NCBI RefSeq assembly: GCF_002269125.1
Contig: NZ_NQKI01000038.1
Location: 1 to 45,651 of the forward strand
Source of the DNA: Pseudomonas lundensis
GTDB lineage: Bacteria; Pseudomonadota; Gammaproteobacteria; Pseudomonadales; Pseudomonadaceae
Length of the DNA: 45,651 nt
Reading direction: 5' to 3'
Positions within the stretch are counted from its first letter, which is position 1. Each line of letters begins with the position of its first letter. The notes below the pieces were generated by a model, which saw nothing but the letters and a program-made list of their open reading frames with translations, was not told the origin of the DNA and did no database searches. The position numbers were made by a program, and so were the translations under genes. Of this stretch, positions 32,458 through 41,703 are shown piece by piece.

Positions 32458-33804
32458 ATGATTCGTTTGCCTCTGGCCTCCGCCAGTTTGCTGGCCATTG
32501 CTATTTCACTCGCCGGTTGTGGCGACAAAGACCAAGAAAAAAACACAGCAGCCCCAGCCCCTGCCGCGGCGACGACTCAGGCAACTCCTGCGGCTGACAT
32601 CAGCGCTGTGAAAATCGACGAAGCGGCGGCCAAGGCCGTGGTTGCCCATTACGCCGACATGGTTCACGCCGTGTACAGCGACGCTCAAAGCACCGCAAAA
32701 AAACTGCAAACCGCCATTGATGCCTTCCTCGCCAACCCTAACGACGACACCCTGAAAGCCGCCAAGGCCGCGTGGGTAGAATCGCGCGTGCCGTACTTGC
32801 AGAGTGAAGTCTTCCGTTTCGGTAATACCATCATTGACGACTGGGAAGGTCAGGTGAACGCCTGGCCGTTGGACGAAGGCCTGATCGACTACGTTGACGC
32901 CAGCTACGCACACGCACTGGGCAACCCGGGCGCCAACGCCAACATCATCGCCAACACCCAAATTCAGGTTGGCGAAGACAAGGTCGACGTCACCGAAATC
33001 ACCCCTGAAGTATTGGCCAGCCTGAATGAACTGGGTGGCTCGGAAGCCAACGTGGCCACCGGCTACCACGCCATTGAGTTCCTGCTGTGGGGCCAGGACC
33101 TGAACGGCACCGGCCCTGGCGCTGGCAACCGTCCTGCCTCTGACTACCTCGAAGGCGAAGGCGCCACCGGCGGCCACAACGACCGTCGTCGCGCTTACCT
33201 CAAAGCCGTGACCCAACTGCTGGTTAACGACCTGGACGAAATGGTCGGCAACTGGGCACCCAACGTGCCCGACAACTACCGCGCCTCGCTGGAAGCCGAG
33301 CCAGTACAGAACGGCTTGCGCAAGATGCTGTTCGGTATGGGCAGCCTGTCGTTGGGCGAATTGGCGGGCGAGCGCATGAAAGTGTCGCTGGAAGCCAACT
33401 CCCCTGAAGACGAGCAAGACTGCTTCAGCGACAACACCCACAACTCGCACTTCTACGATGCCAAAGGCATTCGTAACGTCTACTTGGGTGAGTACGTGCG
33501 CGCCGACGGCACTAAAATGACCGGCCCAAGCCTGTCGTCACTGGTGGTCGTGGTTGACCCTGCGGCTGACGCGACACTGAAATCAGACCTGGCTGACACT
33601 GAAGCCAAAATTCAGGTCATGGTGGATCGTGCTGCCAAGGGCGAGCACTACGACCAGTTGATCGCGGCAGGCAATGAGTCCGGCAATCAGGTGGTGCGTG
33701 ATGCCATCGCCGCTCTGGTCAAGCAGACCGGTGCCATCGAACAGGCAGCAGGCAAACTGGGCATCAGCGACCTGAACCCGGACAACGCCGATCACGACTT
33801 CTGA
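32458..33804 (+). CDS. icmP: Imelysin-family lipoprotein IcmP
   Basis: 448 residues. Lipoprotein signal with lipobox LAGC (Cys21), a low-complexity Ala/Pro/Thr linker (about 28-50), then an imelysin/M75 domain with the conserved GYHAIEFLLWG motif (G202, H204, E207), the GxHxxE signature thought to bind metal. Known from P. aeruginosa as an insulin-cleaving outer-membrane metalloprotein; relatives (EfeO, IrpA) take part in iron handling. Start ATG at 32458 (MIRLPLASAS) behind AGGATG; an ATG nine bases earlier is possible. It has its own terminator. Confidence 0.88.
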   Translation: MIRLPLASASLLAIAISLAGCGDKDQEKNTAAPAPAAATTQATPAADISAVKIDEAAAKAVVAHYADMVHAVYSDAQSTAKKLQTAIDAFLANPNDDTLKAAKAAWVESRVPYLQSEVFRFGNTIIDDWEGQVNAWPLDEGLIDYVDASYAHALGNPGANANIIANTQIQVGEDKVDVTEITPEVLASLNELGGSEANVATGYHAIEFLLWGQDLNGTGPGAGNRPASDYLEGEGATGGHNDRRRAYLKAVTQLLVNDLDEMVGNWAPNVPDNYRASLEAEPVQNGLRKMLFGMGSLSLGELAGERMKVSLEANSPEDEQDCFSDNTHNSHFYDAKGIRNVYLGEYVRADGTKMTGPSLSSLVVVVDPAADATLKSDLADTEAKIQVMVDRAAKGEHYDQLIAAGNESGNQVVRDAIAALVKQTGAIEQAAGKLGISDLNPDNADHDF

Positions 33805-33830
33805 TCCGAAGGCTTTGCGCGCAAGACATA

Positions 33831-33854
33831 AGGCGACCTTCGGGTCGCCTTTTT
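33831..33854 (+). terminator. icmP terminator
   Basis: AGGCGACC, tetraloop TTCG, GGTCGCCT followed by a T run. 27 bp after the icmP stop, so the next gene needs its own promoter in 33855-34014, where I see no clear -35/-10 pair. Confidence 0.9.
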
Positions 33855-34014
33855 ACTGTCCGCCAGACCCTTGAAACGCTTTATGCCGCTCCCTTTTCCA
33901 GCTAGAAGACGCATTGACTGCCGCACGTCAAACCAAACGCTAATTCCTCTTATTTCAATTCTCCTTCCCTGCTAAACTTTGCGCCCTCGATTTTGCTCGT
34001 AGAACTGGACGCTG

Positions 34015-35436
34015 ATGCCTTCGTTGCCTCTTCGCCTGTCACTGCTGCTCGTGGCCCTGAGCCTGGGCGGTTGTGATGATGCCCCGCGCTTTACCAAACC
34101 CGAGCCTGGCGAAGCCCGCTCCGGCGGGACCACGACAGTGCGCAAAACCGACCACAACGCCTTCTCCATGCCATCCGCCAATCTGGCGCCCAGTCGGCGT
34201 CTGGATTTCAGTGTCGGCAACAGCTTCTTCCGCAGCCCGTGGGTAATCGCCCCGTCTACCACCACGGCGCGCGACGGGCTTGGGCCGCTGTTCAACACCA
34301 ATGCCTGCCAAAACTGCCACATCAAGGACGGTCGCGGCCATCCGCCAGCTCCCGGCGCCAAAAACTCAGTGTCGATGCTGGTTCGCCTGTCGATCCCGAA
34401 TGAGCCGACGTTTGCCACGATGATCGAGCAAGCCGGGATCGTGCCCGAGCCCACTTACGGCGGCCAGTTGCAAGACATGTCGGTTCCGGGCGTCGTACCG
34501 GAAGGCAAAGTACGGGTCGAATACACGACAGTACCCGTCCGGTTCAAGGACGGCACCCACGTCGAGCTGCGCAAGTCCACCCTGCAGATCACCCAGTTGG
34601 GTTATGGCCCGATGCACCCCGACACACGCTTTTCTGCACGGATTGCCCCGCCCATGATCGGCCTCGGACTGCTCGAGGCCATTCCCGAAGCGGCGATCCT
34701 GGCCAATGTCAAAGACGACACGGCGGGCGGAGTGTCCGGGCGTCCCAATTGGGTCTGGGATGACGCGCAACAAAAAACGGTGTTGGGCCGATTCGGCTGG
34801 AAAGCCGGCCAACCGAACCTCAATCAACAAAATGTTCACGCCTTTTCTGGTGATATGGGGCTCACCACCTCGTTGAGACCCTTCGATGATTGCACCCGGT
34901 CGCAAACGGCATGCCTTGAAGCGCCCAACGGCAACGGCCCGGATGGCGAGCCCGAAGTCAGCGACAACATACTGCGTCTGGTCGAGTTCTATACCCGCAA
35001 CCTCGCCGTGCCTGCGCGGCGCGATGTCGGTGCGCCCCAGGTGCTGGCCGGGAAGAACCTGTTCTACAAAGCTGGCTGTGTGGCGTGCCATACCCCAACA
35101 TTCACCACCGCACACGACGCCGCCGAGCCTGAACTGGCCAATCAGGTCATTCACCCCTACAGCGACCTGCTGCTTCACGACATGGGCGAAGGCCTGGCCG
35201 ACCACCGGACCGAGTTCACAGCCAGTGGTCGCGAGTGGCGCACACCGCCCCTGTGGGGGATTGGTTTGACGCAAAAAGTCAGTGGCCATACACAGTTTTT
35301 GCATGACGGTCGTGCCCGCAATCTGCTCGAGGCCGTGCTGTGGCATGGCGGCGAGGCCGAACCGGCGCGCCAGCAGGTTTTACAGTTCAATGCCGAGCAG
35401 CGCGCTGCGTTGCTGGCGTTCCTGAATTCTCTTTAA
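34015..35436 (+). CDS. Di-heme oxidoreductase lipoprotein (DHOR/thiol oxidoreductase family)
   Basis: 473 residues. Lipobox LGGC (Cys20), then two c-type heme sites: C98-QN-CH and C355-VA-CH. Surrounding text (LFNTNACQNCHIKDGRGHPP; FYKAGCVACHTPTFTT; RTPPLWGIG) fits the COG3488 di-heme family, distant from MauG/cytochrome c peroxidases. It would sit in the periplasm, attached by lipid, and pass electrons; substrate unknown. It lies between two imelysin lipoproteins, and the downstream gene begins 26 bp after its stop, so the last three genes form an operon. A redox step in iron uptake (for example Fe2+/Fe3+ conversion) is inference. Confidence 0.85.
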   Translation: MPSLPLRLSLLLVALSLGGCDDAPRFTKPEPGEARSGGTTTVRKTDHNAFSMPSANLAPSRRLDFSVGNSFFRSPWVIAPSTTTARDGLGPLFNTNACQNCHIKDGRGHPPAPGAKNSVSMLVRLSIPNEPTFATMIEQAGIVPEPTYGGQLQDMSVPGVVPEGKVRVEYTTVPVRFKDGTHVELRKSTLQITQLGYGPMHPDTRFSARIAPPMIGLGLLEAIPEAAILANVKDDTAGGVSGRPNWVWDDAQQKTVLGRFGWKAGQPNLNQQNVHAFSGDMGLTTSLRPFDDCTRSQTACLEAPNGNGPDGEPEVSDNILRLVEFYTRNLAVPARRDVGAPQVLAGKNLFYKAGCVACHTPTFTTAHDAAEPELANQVIHPYSDLLLHDMGEGLADHRTEFTASGREWRTPPLWGIGLTQKVSGHTQFLHDGRARNLLEAVLWHGGEAEPARQQVLQFNAEQRAALLAFLNSL

Positions 35437-35462
35437 ACGCCTACACGATCGGGGACCCCGAC

Positions 35463-36527
35463 ATGTTTCGACCCAAGTTGTTGTTCACCAGCCTTGCCGC
35501 CCTTGCCTTGGGTGCGTGTGCGCCCCAAGACCCGCAGGCTGTCACCTCGGCTGCGATCGCCAAACAGGTGATCCTGCCCACGTATAGCCGTTGGGTAGAC
35601 GCTGACCGTCAACTGGCCGTCAGTGCTCTGGCTTATTGCCAAGGCAAGGAAAGCCTGGACACCGCGCGTGCCGACTTCCTGCACGCTCAGAAAGCCTGGG
35701 CCGAACTGCAACCCTTGCTGATCGGGCCGCTGGCTGAAGGCAACCGCTCGTGGCAAGTGCAGTTCTGGCCCGATAAAAAGAACCTGGTTGGCCGTCAGGT
35801 CGAGCAGTTGGTGATCGCCCAGCCGCAGATCGATGCGGCTGCGCTGGCCAAGTCGAGCGTTGTGGTGCAAGGGTTGTCCGCCTATGAGTACATCCTGTTC
35901 GACAGCAAGATCGACCTCGCAGACGAGACCACCAAAGCCCGTTACTGCCCCCTGTTGACCGCCATTGGCGAACGTCAGAAGCAACTGGCCGAAGAGATTC
36001 TCGCGAGCTGGAACAGCACCGACGGCATGCTGGCGCAAATGAGCAAGTTCCCGAACCAGCGCTATGCCGACTCCCACGAGGCCATCGCTGACCTGTTGCG
36101 GGTTCAGGTCACGGCACTCGACACCTTGAAGAAAAAACTCGGCACCCCGATGGGCCGTCAGAGCAAAGGCATCCCGCAGCCCTTCCAGGCAGACGCATGG
36201 CGCAGCGAGTCGTCGCTCAAGAGCCTGGCCGCCAGCCTCGCTGCGGCGCAGACGGTGTGGGTCGGTGTCGATAACAAGGGCCTGCGCGGCCTGCTGCCTG
36301 CCGATCAAAAGCCGCTGGCTGACAAGATCGACGCCGCCTATGCGGCCTCGCTCAAACTGTTCAATGACAACACCCGGTCGCTCAATGAGCTGCTCGCTGA
36401 CGACGCCGGTCGCGCTCAACTGGATGCGATCTACGACAGCTTGAACGTGGTTCACCGCTTGCATGAAGGTGAGCTGGCCAAAGCACTGGGCATCCAATTG
36501 GGCTTTAACGCCAACGACGGCGATTAA
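35463..36527 (+). CDS. Second imelysin-family lipoprotein
   Basis: 354 residues. Lipoprotein signal with LGAC (Cys19). Imelysin-like helical-bundle domain (ILPTYSRWVDADRQL, then AQKAWAELQPLLIGPL). Instead of the GxHxxE motif there is LSAYEYILFDS, where Tyr replaces His, so metal binding may differ from IcmP. Start ATG 35463 behind GGGGA. Its TAA overlaps an ATG (TAATG), and the next gene starts 15 bases on. A second, divergent imelysin beside a di-heme protein suggests two subunits with different jobs in one envelope system. Confidence 0.82.
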   Translation: MFRPKLLFTSLAALALGACAPQDPQAVTSAAIAKQVILPTYSRWVDADRQLAVSALAYCQGKESLDTARADFLHAQKAWAELQPLLIGPLAEGNRSWQVQFWPDKKNLVGRQVEQLVIAQPQIDAAALAKSSVVVQGLSAYEYILFDSKIDLADETTKARYCPLLTAIGERQKQLAEEILASWNSTDGMLAQMSKFPNQRYADSHEAIADLLRVQVTALDTLKKKLGTPMGRQSKGIPQPFQADAWRSESSLKSLAASLAAAQTVWVGVDNKGLRGLLPADQKPLADKIDAAYAASLKLFNDNTRSLNELLADDAGRAQLDAIYDSLNVVHRLHEGELAKALGIQLGFNANDGD

Positions 36528-36541
36528 TGAAGGAAGGTTCG

Positions 36542-37639
36542 ATGATGCGCAGGCAAGCTCTGAAACTTGGCGGGTTACTGCTCAGCGCCGTCACGCTGGG
36601 CGGTTGGTCGCTGTTCAAACAGAAAGGCCAAAGCCCGCTGTTGCTCAGCGCCCGGGACGATGTGGACGGCAATCACTTCGCTGTCGGCTACACGCTCGAC
36701 GGCACGCAGGTGTTCAATACCCAGGTCAAGCAACGCTGTCACGACATCATCAACCACCCGACGTTACCCATTGCGCTGTTCGTCGCCCGTCGGCCCGGCA
36801 CCGAAAGCTACCTGATCAGCCTCAAGGCCGGGGCACTGCTGCAAACCGTCACGTCGCTGCCCAACCGCCACTTTTATGGCCACGCCGTGATTCACAAGGA
36901 CGGTGAATGGCTCTACGCCACTGAAAACGACACAACCGATCCGGGCCGCGGGTTGCTGGGGGTTTACCGCTTTGCAGGCGACCGCCTGATTCACAGCGGC
37001 GAGATCCCGACCCATGGCGTCGGCCCGCATCAAGTGTCGTGGATGCCTGACGGCGAAACCCTGGTAGTGGCCAACGGCGGAATTCGTACCGAAGCCGAAA
37101 GCCGTGTCGAAATGAACCTCAACGCCATGGAACCCAGCCTGGTGCTGATGCACCGCGACGGCACCCTCCTAAGCAAAGAGACTTTGAGCCAGCAGATGAA
37201 CAGTGTGCGGCACTTGGGTATTGCCAGCGATGGCACCGTGGTGGCCTGCCAGCAGTTCATGGGTGATGCCCACGAGTTGTCGGAGTTACTGGCAATCAAG
37301 CGCCCGGGCCAGCCATTTGAGCCTTTCCCTGTGGCTGAGCAACAGCTACGCGCGATGGGCCATTACACGGCCAGCGTGGCGGTGCACAGTGATCTGCGGC
37401 TGGTGGCATTGACGGCGCCGAGGGGCAATAGATTCTTTGTCTGGGATCTGGACAGTGGCGCGGTGCGGCTGGATGCACCGTTAGCAGATTGCGCGGGTGT
37501 AGCGGCTGTGAAGGACGGGTTTGTAGTGACCTCGGGGCAAGGACGGTGCCGGTTCTATGATTGCCGACAACCCCAATTGACTGCCAAACCGCTGGATCTA
37601 CCGGCGGGGCTTTGGGACAACCACCTGCACGTGATGTAA
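36542..37639 (+). CDS. DUF1513 periplasmic beta-propeller-like protein
   Basis: 365 residues. Begins MMRRQALKLGGLLLSAVTLG, a twin-arginine-like export signal. The body has repeated short strand units (GHAVIHKDGEWLYATENDTT; GVGPHQVSWMPDGETLVVAN; VRHLGIASDGTVVACQQF) as in seven-bladed propellers, matching DUF1513. No catalytic residues identified. ATG 36542 lies after AAGGAAGG; ATG 36545 or 36527 are alternatives. Last gene of the imelysin cluster. Tat export would fit folding with a cofactor in the cytoplasm. Confidence 0.75.
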   Translation: MMRRQALKLGGLLLSAVTLGGWSLFKQKGQSPLLLSARDDVDGNHFAVGYTLDGTQVFNTQVKQRCHDIINHPTLPIALFVARRPGTESYLISLKAGALLQTVTSLPNRHFYGHAVIHKDGEWLYATENDTTDPGRGLLGVYRFAGDRLIHSGEIPTHGVGPHQVSWMPDGETLVVANGGIRTEAESRVEMNLNAMEPSLVLMHRDGTLLSKETLSQQMNSVRHLGIASDGTVVACQQFMGDAHELSELLAIKRPGQPFEPFPVAEQQLRAMGHYTASVAVHSDLRLVALTAPRGNRFFVWDLDSGAVRLDAPLADCAGVAAVKDGFVVTSGQGRCRFYDCRQPQLTAKPLDLPAGLWDNHLHVM

Positions 37640-37721
37640 CGCAGGCCCGGTGTAGCAACTGTCGGAGAGAGCGTCGCCGAAGGCCGGTCCGGCGACTGCT
37701 ATCAAGCCCTCTGACATGTTT

Positions 37722-37949
37722 TCAACCCTGTGGACGTAAACCCTGGGACATACCAAACATGAACAACAGCAGGTCATGATCGGGCGTGGCCACGTTTTGA
37801 ACCTTGGCCACCCTCGGCAACGGGCAATGATTGCCACTGAGGGTAGCGCTCAATACCTGTGGCCTGGGCTGCTCCCAGGCGGCCAGCGCCACTGACGCAA
37901 TGGCCAGTGCCGCCAGCAAAAACAAACCTCGTGCAATTTCTCGCTTCAT
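37722..37949 (-). CDS. Small exported hypothetical protein, last gene of ColR-type operon
   Basis: 75 residues with a signal peptide or membrane anchor (MKREIARGLFLLAALAIASV, then ALAAWEQ). The mature part has one Cys (NHCPLPRVAKVQNV) and ends MFGMSQGLRPQG. Its ATG overlaps the inaA stop (TGATG), so translation is coupled to inaA. I recognise no family. Context suggests an envelope function with the LPS-kinase-like protein. Confidence 0.7.
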   Translation of the reverse strand: MKREIARGLFLLAALAIASVALAAWEQPRPQVLSATLSGNHCPLPRVAKVQNVATPDHDLLLFMFGMSQGLRPQG

Positions 37950-38662
37950 CACCGTAACCCTTTGATGGCGCTGCCAAACACCGTTTCGTAAAAGTAGATG
38001 AGTTTGCGCCAGTCGGTATCGCTCCACGACGAATGGCGTCGTAACTGTTTCAGATCGTGTGAGGCAGCTTTATAAGGTGTCAGACGTTGCCTGCATTTCT
38101 CCAGATCAAGCAGAGCGACATCTACCTGTGCAGCCTGGGCGGTGCCAGTGACCCGCACAAAAACGTGTTTGATATACAGACAGCCATGCTGCCAGCGCCC
38201 CAGGTGCATACGCGCAAGGTTCTGTGCGACTGCTTCCAGTACACGCTCATGTACGGCTTCACCGAACCGTTCACGACCGCCCGCGGCGTACCATTTTTCA
38301 ATTTCGATATAGCCGTCCAATGACGCCGTGACCAACAAGGCACGCCATTGTTTGTCGCCCGCCTGTTTCGCGCCGCAAAACACCAACTCGGGCACGTTTA
38401 CATTAAGTTCGCGCAGCCCGAGCAATGCATCACGTTCTCGCAGCACTGTCGGCCGTCCCTGCGGGTACCGCCAGCTGCGGTAAATATGACCCACTTGACG
38501 CTTGGCATAGAGCAACTTGCCGCCTTCATAAATCCTTTGTACGCCACTTTCCCCGCCCCGCCGCTGGTTGGGCTCTTCAACCCATTCACCTTCCTGGCGC
38601 CAGTAATGTTCAAAACAATCTTCAGTGGACATCGGGGGTTGCTGTACAAAATCAACAGTCAT
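37949..38662 (-). CDS. inaA: InaA-family lipopolysaccharide kinase-like protein
   Basis: 237 residues, protein-kinase-like fold of the WaaP/InaA group. KLLYAKRQVGHIYRSWRYPQ contains the candidate nucleotide-binding Lys, RERDALLGLRELNVNVPELV follows, and LARMHLGRWQHGCLYIKHVF resembles the catalytic loop (H-x-x-x-x-H-G-x-x-x-K-H), with VALLDLEKCRQ as the metal-binding DxE equivalent. Expected to phosphorylate LPS core sugars or a related substrate. Second gene of a three-gene operon: three bases after the methyltransferase stop, overlapping the 75-residue gene. In P. putida the equivalent pair is under ColRS. Confidence 0.82.
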   Translation of the reverse strand: MTVDFVQQPPMSTEDCFEHYWRQEGEWVEEPNQRRGGESGVQRIYEGGKLLYAKRQVGHIYRSWRYPQGRPTVLRERDALLGLRELNVNVPELVFCGAKQAGDKQWRALLVTASLDGYIEIEKWYAAGGRERFGEAVHERVLEAVAQNLARMHLGRWQHGCLYIKHVFVRVTGTAQAAQVDVALLDLEKCRQRLTPYKAASHDLKQLRRHSSWSDTDWRKLIYFYETVFGSAIKGLR

Positions 38663-38665
38663 GAG

Positions 38666-39346
38666 TTATCTCTTGCGTAGTACGTAAACCCGCCACATCG
38701 CGTACAGCGGAATAAAATCCAGATGTTTCTGAATGGTGAAACCAGCCTTTTTAAACTCTTGCTCAACCGTAACAACGGGTAACACAAACCGATTTTGGTA
38801 ACCCTCCTGCACAGTTGAAGCGCCGCGCCGATGCTCAAGGCGCTTACGTTTCCACGCCTTGAAATTGCCATCGACCCACAGGGAAATAATCACACTGTCG
38901 CGGCTGACACGATGAAACTCCCGCAATAGAGCCATCCGGTGACTTGCGTCACCGATATGGTGGAGCAGGCGCATGCAAAAAATGCTGTCGACTGCGTTAT
39001 CTGGCAGGTCGATATCAAAAGCAGAGGTCTGCAAACGGCGTACCCGTTTTACCACCGAGGCGGGCTGCGCATTTGAAGCCACATCAAGCATAGACGCCGA
39101 ATTGTCCGCGCCAATGATTTCGCGATTATGTCTTTGTGCCAGCAGCGGCCAGAAACGCCCCGCACCGCACGGCAAATCCAGCACCACAGCAGGCTCACCG
39201 GCCAACGCCAGCGCATGGCGAGCCAGTTGCTCATCCCGGGCATGGGACAAGCGGCGTGCCAAACCGTTCTGGTGCTTTAACAGATAATCCGAGGCGTGCT
39301 GCTGGTCGTACTTTTCAGAAAACTTGAGTTTGATCGCGGGGCTCAT
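38666..39346 (-). CDS. Class I SAM-dependent methyltransferase of the ColR operon
   Basis: 226 residues. SAM-binding motif I VVLDLPCGAGRFWPLLA, motif II IGADNSASML, then MRLLHHIG and LREFHRVSRDSVIISLWVDG, a UbiE/Methyltransf_11-type arrangement. Start ATG 39346 (MSPAIKLKF) follows AGGAGAGCC. First gene of the operon with inaA, and the counterpart of P. putida orf222 located beside colRS. Substrate unknown; an LPS or membrane component is inferred from its partner. A ColR-type box lies 68 bp upstream. Confidence 0.8.
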   Translation of the reverse strand: MSPAIKLKFSEKYDQQHASDYLLKHQNGLARRLSHARDEQLARHALALAGEPAVVLDLPCGAGRFWPLLAQRHNREIIGADNSASMLDVASNAQPASVVKRVRRLQTSAFDIDLPDNAVDSIFCMRLLHHIGDASHRMALLREFHRVSRDSVIISLWVDGNFKAWKRKRLEHRRGASTVQEGYQNRFVLPVVTVEQEFKKAGFTIQKHLDFIPLYAMWRVYVLRKR

Positions 39347-39413
39347 GATGGCTCTCCTGAAGCGTGTAGCCATCACCTTAATCAGGCAGCTGTGAGCTTC
39401 AGGTCATCAACGA

Positions 39414-39429
39414 GTGAAAAAAATGTGGT
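39414..39429 (-). promoter_or_regulatory. Candidate ColR box upstream of the methyltransferase operon
   Basis: Minus strand ACCACATTTTTTTCAC, ending 68 bp before the ATG. It shares the 13-base core ACATTTTTTTCAC with the site at 41617-41632 and matches at 15 of 16 positions the ColR consensus as I remember it (YYNASNNYTTTTTCAC). Confidence 0.65.
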
Positions 39430-39506
39430 GTAAACCCGGCAATGTTTGCGAGGTTTTACAGGCTAGAAATGGTGGCGCAGGGCCACTTCACGACTAAAAA
39501 CGCTCG

Positions 39507-39543
39507 TTTTACGACAACCTGCCGGGCGCAGGCTGTCGTAAAA
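39507..39543. repeat. Inverted repeat after colS
   Basis: TTTTACGACA and TGTCGTAAAA, ten-base perfect arms with an inner CCTG/CAGG pairing. It lies 7 bp past the colS stop. As neither strand has a T run after the hairpin it is not a standard terminator, though it may stabilise or end the colRS transcript. Confidence 0.5.
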
Positions 39544-39549
39544 GAAGGA

Positions 39550-40816
39550 TTAGTCTGAAGGATTAAGTTCTACGCGGAAGCGGCATCCATTGGGCTCCAT
39601 GGTCGTCAGCGTCACGCGCCAGCCCTGGCTGTCACAGATTCGCTGCACCAGGGATAGCCCCAGGCCGAGCCCTTCTCCGCGTTTTTCACTGCCGCGCACG
39701 AAAGGCTGGAACATCGCCTGACGTTTCTCTTCCGGGATGCCTACGCCACTGTCTTCCACCACAAACCCGGCGGGTTCCAGGGTGAGGCGAATGAAACCCG
39801 TGTCGGTGTAGTGCAAGGCATTGCGCAGTAGGTTGCCCATCACCGCATGCAGAAAAGTCGCGTTGTAGAGCGTATCGAGTGGTTCGCCCGGCTGATAGAT
39901 CAATTCCAGCCCTTTGGCTTCGATTGGCCCGCGCCACAGACTGATCAAGCCTTCAGCCACCGTCGAGAGGTTGACCTTTGGCGACATGCTGGCGTCCTCA
40001 TGCTGCGCACGCGCCAGCATCAGGAAGGTTTGCACCAGTTCACGCATTTCTTCACAGGCACGGGAAATTCGCTCAACCTGCGAGCGGCTGCGCTGATCCA
40101 GGCCCGGACTTTCGAGCAACAGCTCGCAGGAACTGGCCAGCACCATCAATGGCGTACGCAACTCATGGCTGACGTCACTGGTAAACAACCGCTCACGCGT
40201 CAGGGTGGCACGCAGTCGGCCCAACGTGGCGTCAAAGGCCACGGCCAGCTCACCCACTTCGTCAGCCGCGTAATCGGGCGCCAGCGGCGGCGCCAGCCCA
40301 AGGAGCTGGTCGCGATGACGCACCTGCCGCGCCAGCCTCACCACGGGAGCCATCACCCGCCGAGCCAGCACCCACCCCAGAAACACTGCCAGCGCCAGTG
40401 CCAGCACAAAGCCCACCAGCACCACGGCAAACAGCACCCGTTCGCGCTCTTCAAAGTCACTCTGGTCTTGCAGCAACACGTAGCGACGACTGTCCACCAC
40501 TTCCACCATGGCGTGATACGACAGCTGATCGCGGAATACCTCGTGGAAGCCGGGTTCCAGATGGCGCAAGTCCTTGGGCAAGGCAAAGTCGCCGCGACCG
40601 CCACTGTAATAAAACAGCTGATCGGGTTCGGGGCGGTGGTTCCAGTCCGCGACGTTGTCCATCAGCAACAGGCGCTGCAAGTCGCCGCCAAGGCCGGCCG
40701 AGATGAGCTTCTCTTCCACCAAATGCACAGTGGCCACGATGCCCATGGCGAAGGTACCCGCCACCAGCGCGCTCATCAGCGCAAAAGCAATGATGATTCG
40801 CTGGGCGAGGCTTTGC

Positions 40817-40827
<11 letters not shown>
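39550..40827 (-). CDS. colS: Sensor histidine kinase ColS
   Basis: 425 residues. Helix 1 (about 10-33), periplasmic sensor (about 35-129), helix 2 (about 131-155), HAMP, HisKA with His221 (LFTSDVSHELRTPLMVLASS) and HATPase (MGNLLRNALHYT, VVEDSGVGIPEEK, GLGLGLSLVQRI). In ColS of P. putida, excess zinc or iron is bound through an ExxE motif; here E126-x-x-E129 (FEERE) is present at the same numbering, with His35, Glu38, Glu96 and His105 nearby as further candidate ligands. Start ATG 40827 overlaps the colR end by 11 bp. Known role: protects the membrane under metal excess and phenol stress. Confidence 0.88.
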
Positions 40828-41500
<673 letters not shown>

Positions 41501-41616
41501 GGGCACTATCTCCGTACGCAGTTACGGCCGTCTTGGCCCGCGCAGCTTAGTGCGAACAACGCCGCAGGGCTAGCGCCACAAGGCGTTCGAAGGATTTAGT
41601 TTGACGGCTGACGCCC

Positions 41617-41632
41617 TTAACATTTTTTTCAC
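41617..41632 (+). promoter_or_regulatory. Candidate ColR box upstream of the LtaS-like gene
   Basis: TTAACATTTTTTTCAC, matching at all 16 positions the ColR consensus as I recall it, 72 bp before the ATG at 41704. The core is identical to the box at 39414-39429. Confidence 0.68.
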
Positions 41633-41703
41633 TTACGGTTCACAAGTGGCCGACAGCCCTCTGAGCAGACTTGCGCACCCCACGGGTTTAAGGAAAACCG
41701 ACC

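Noticed and set aside
32506..33450. 314-codon minus-strand frame opposite icmP
   Set aside because: Val/Gly/Gln-rich antisense shadow; icmP has the lipobox and GxHxxE motif.
35433..36497. 354-codon minus-strand frame opposite the second imelysin gene
   Set aside because: Antisense shadow of a high-G+C gene; no domain or ribosome site.
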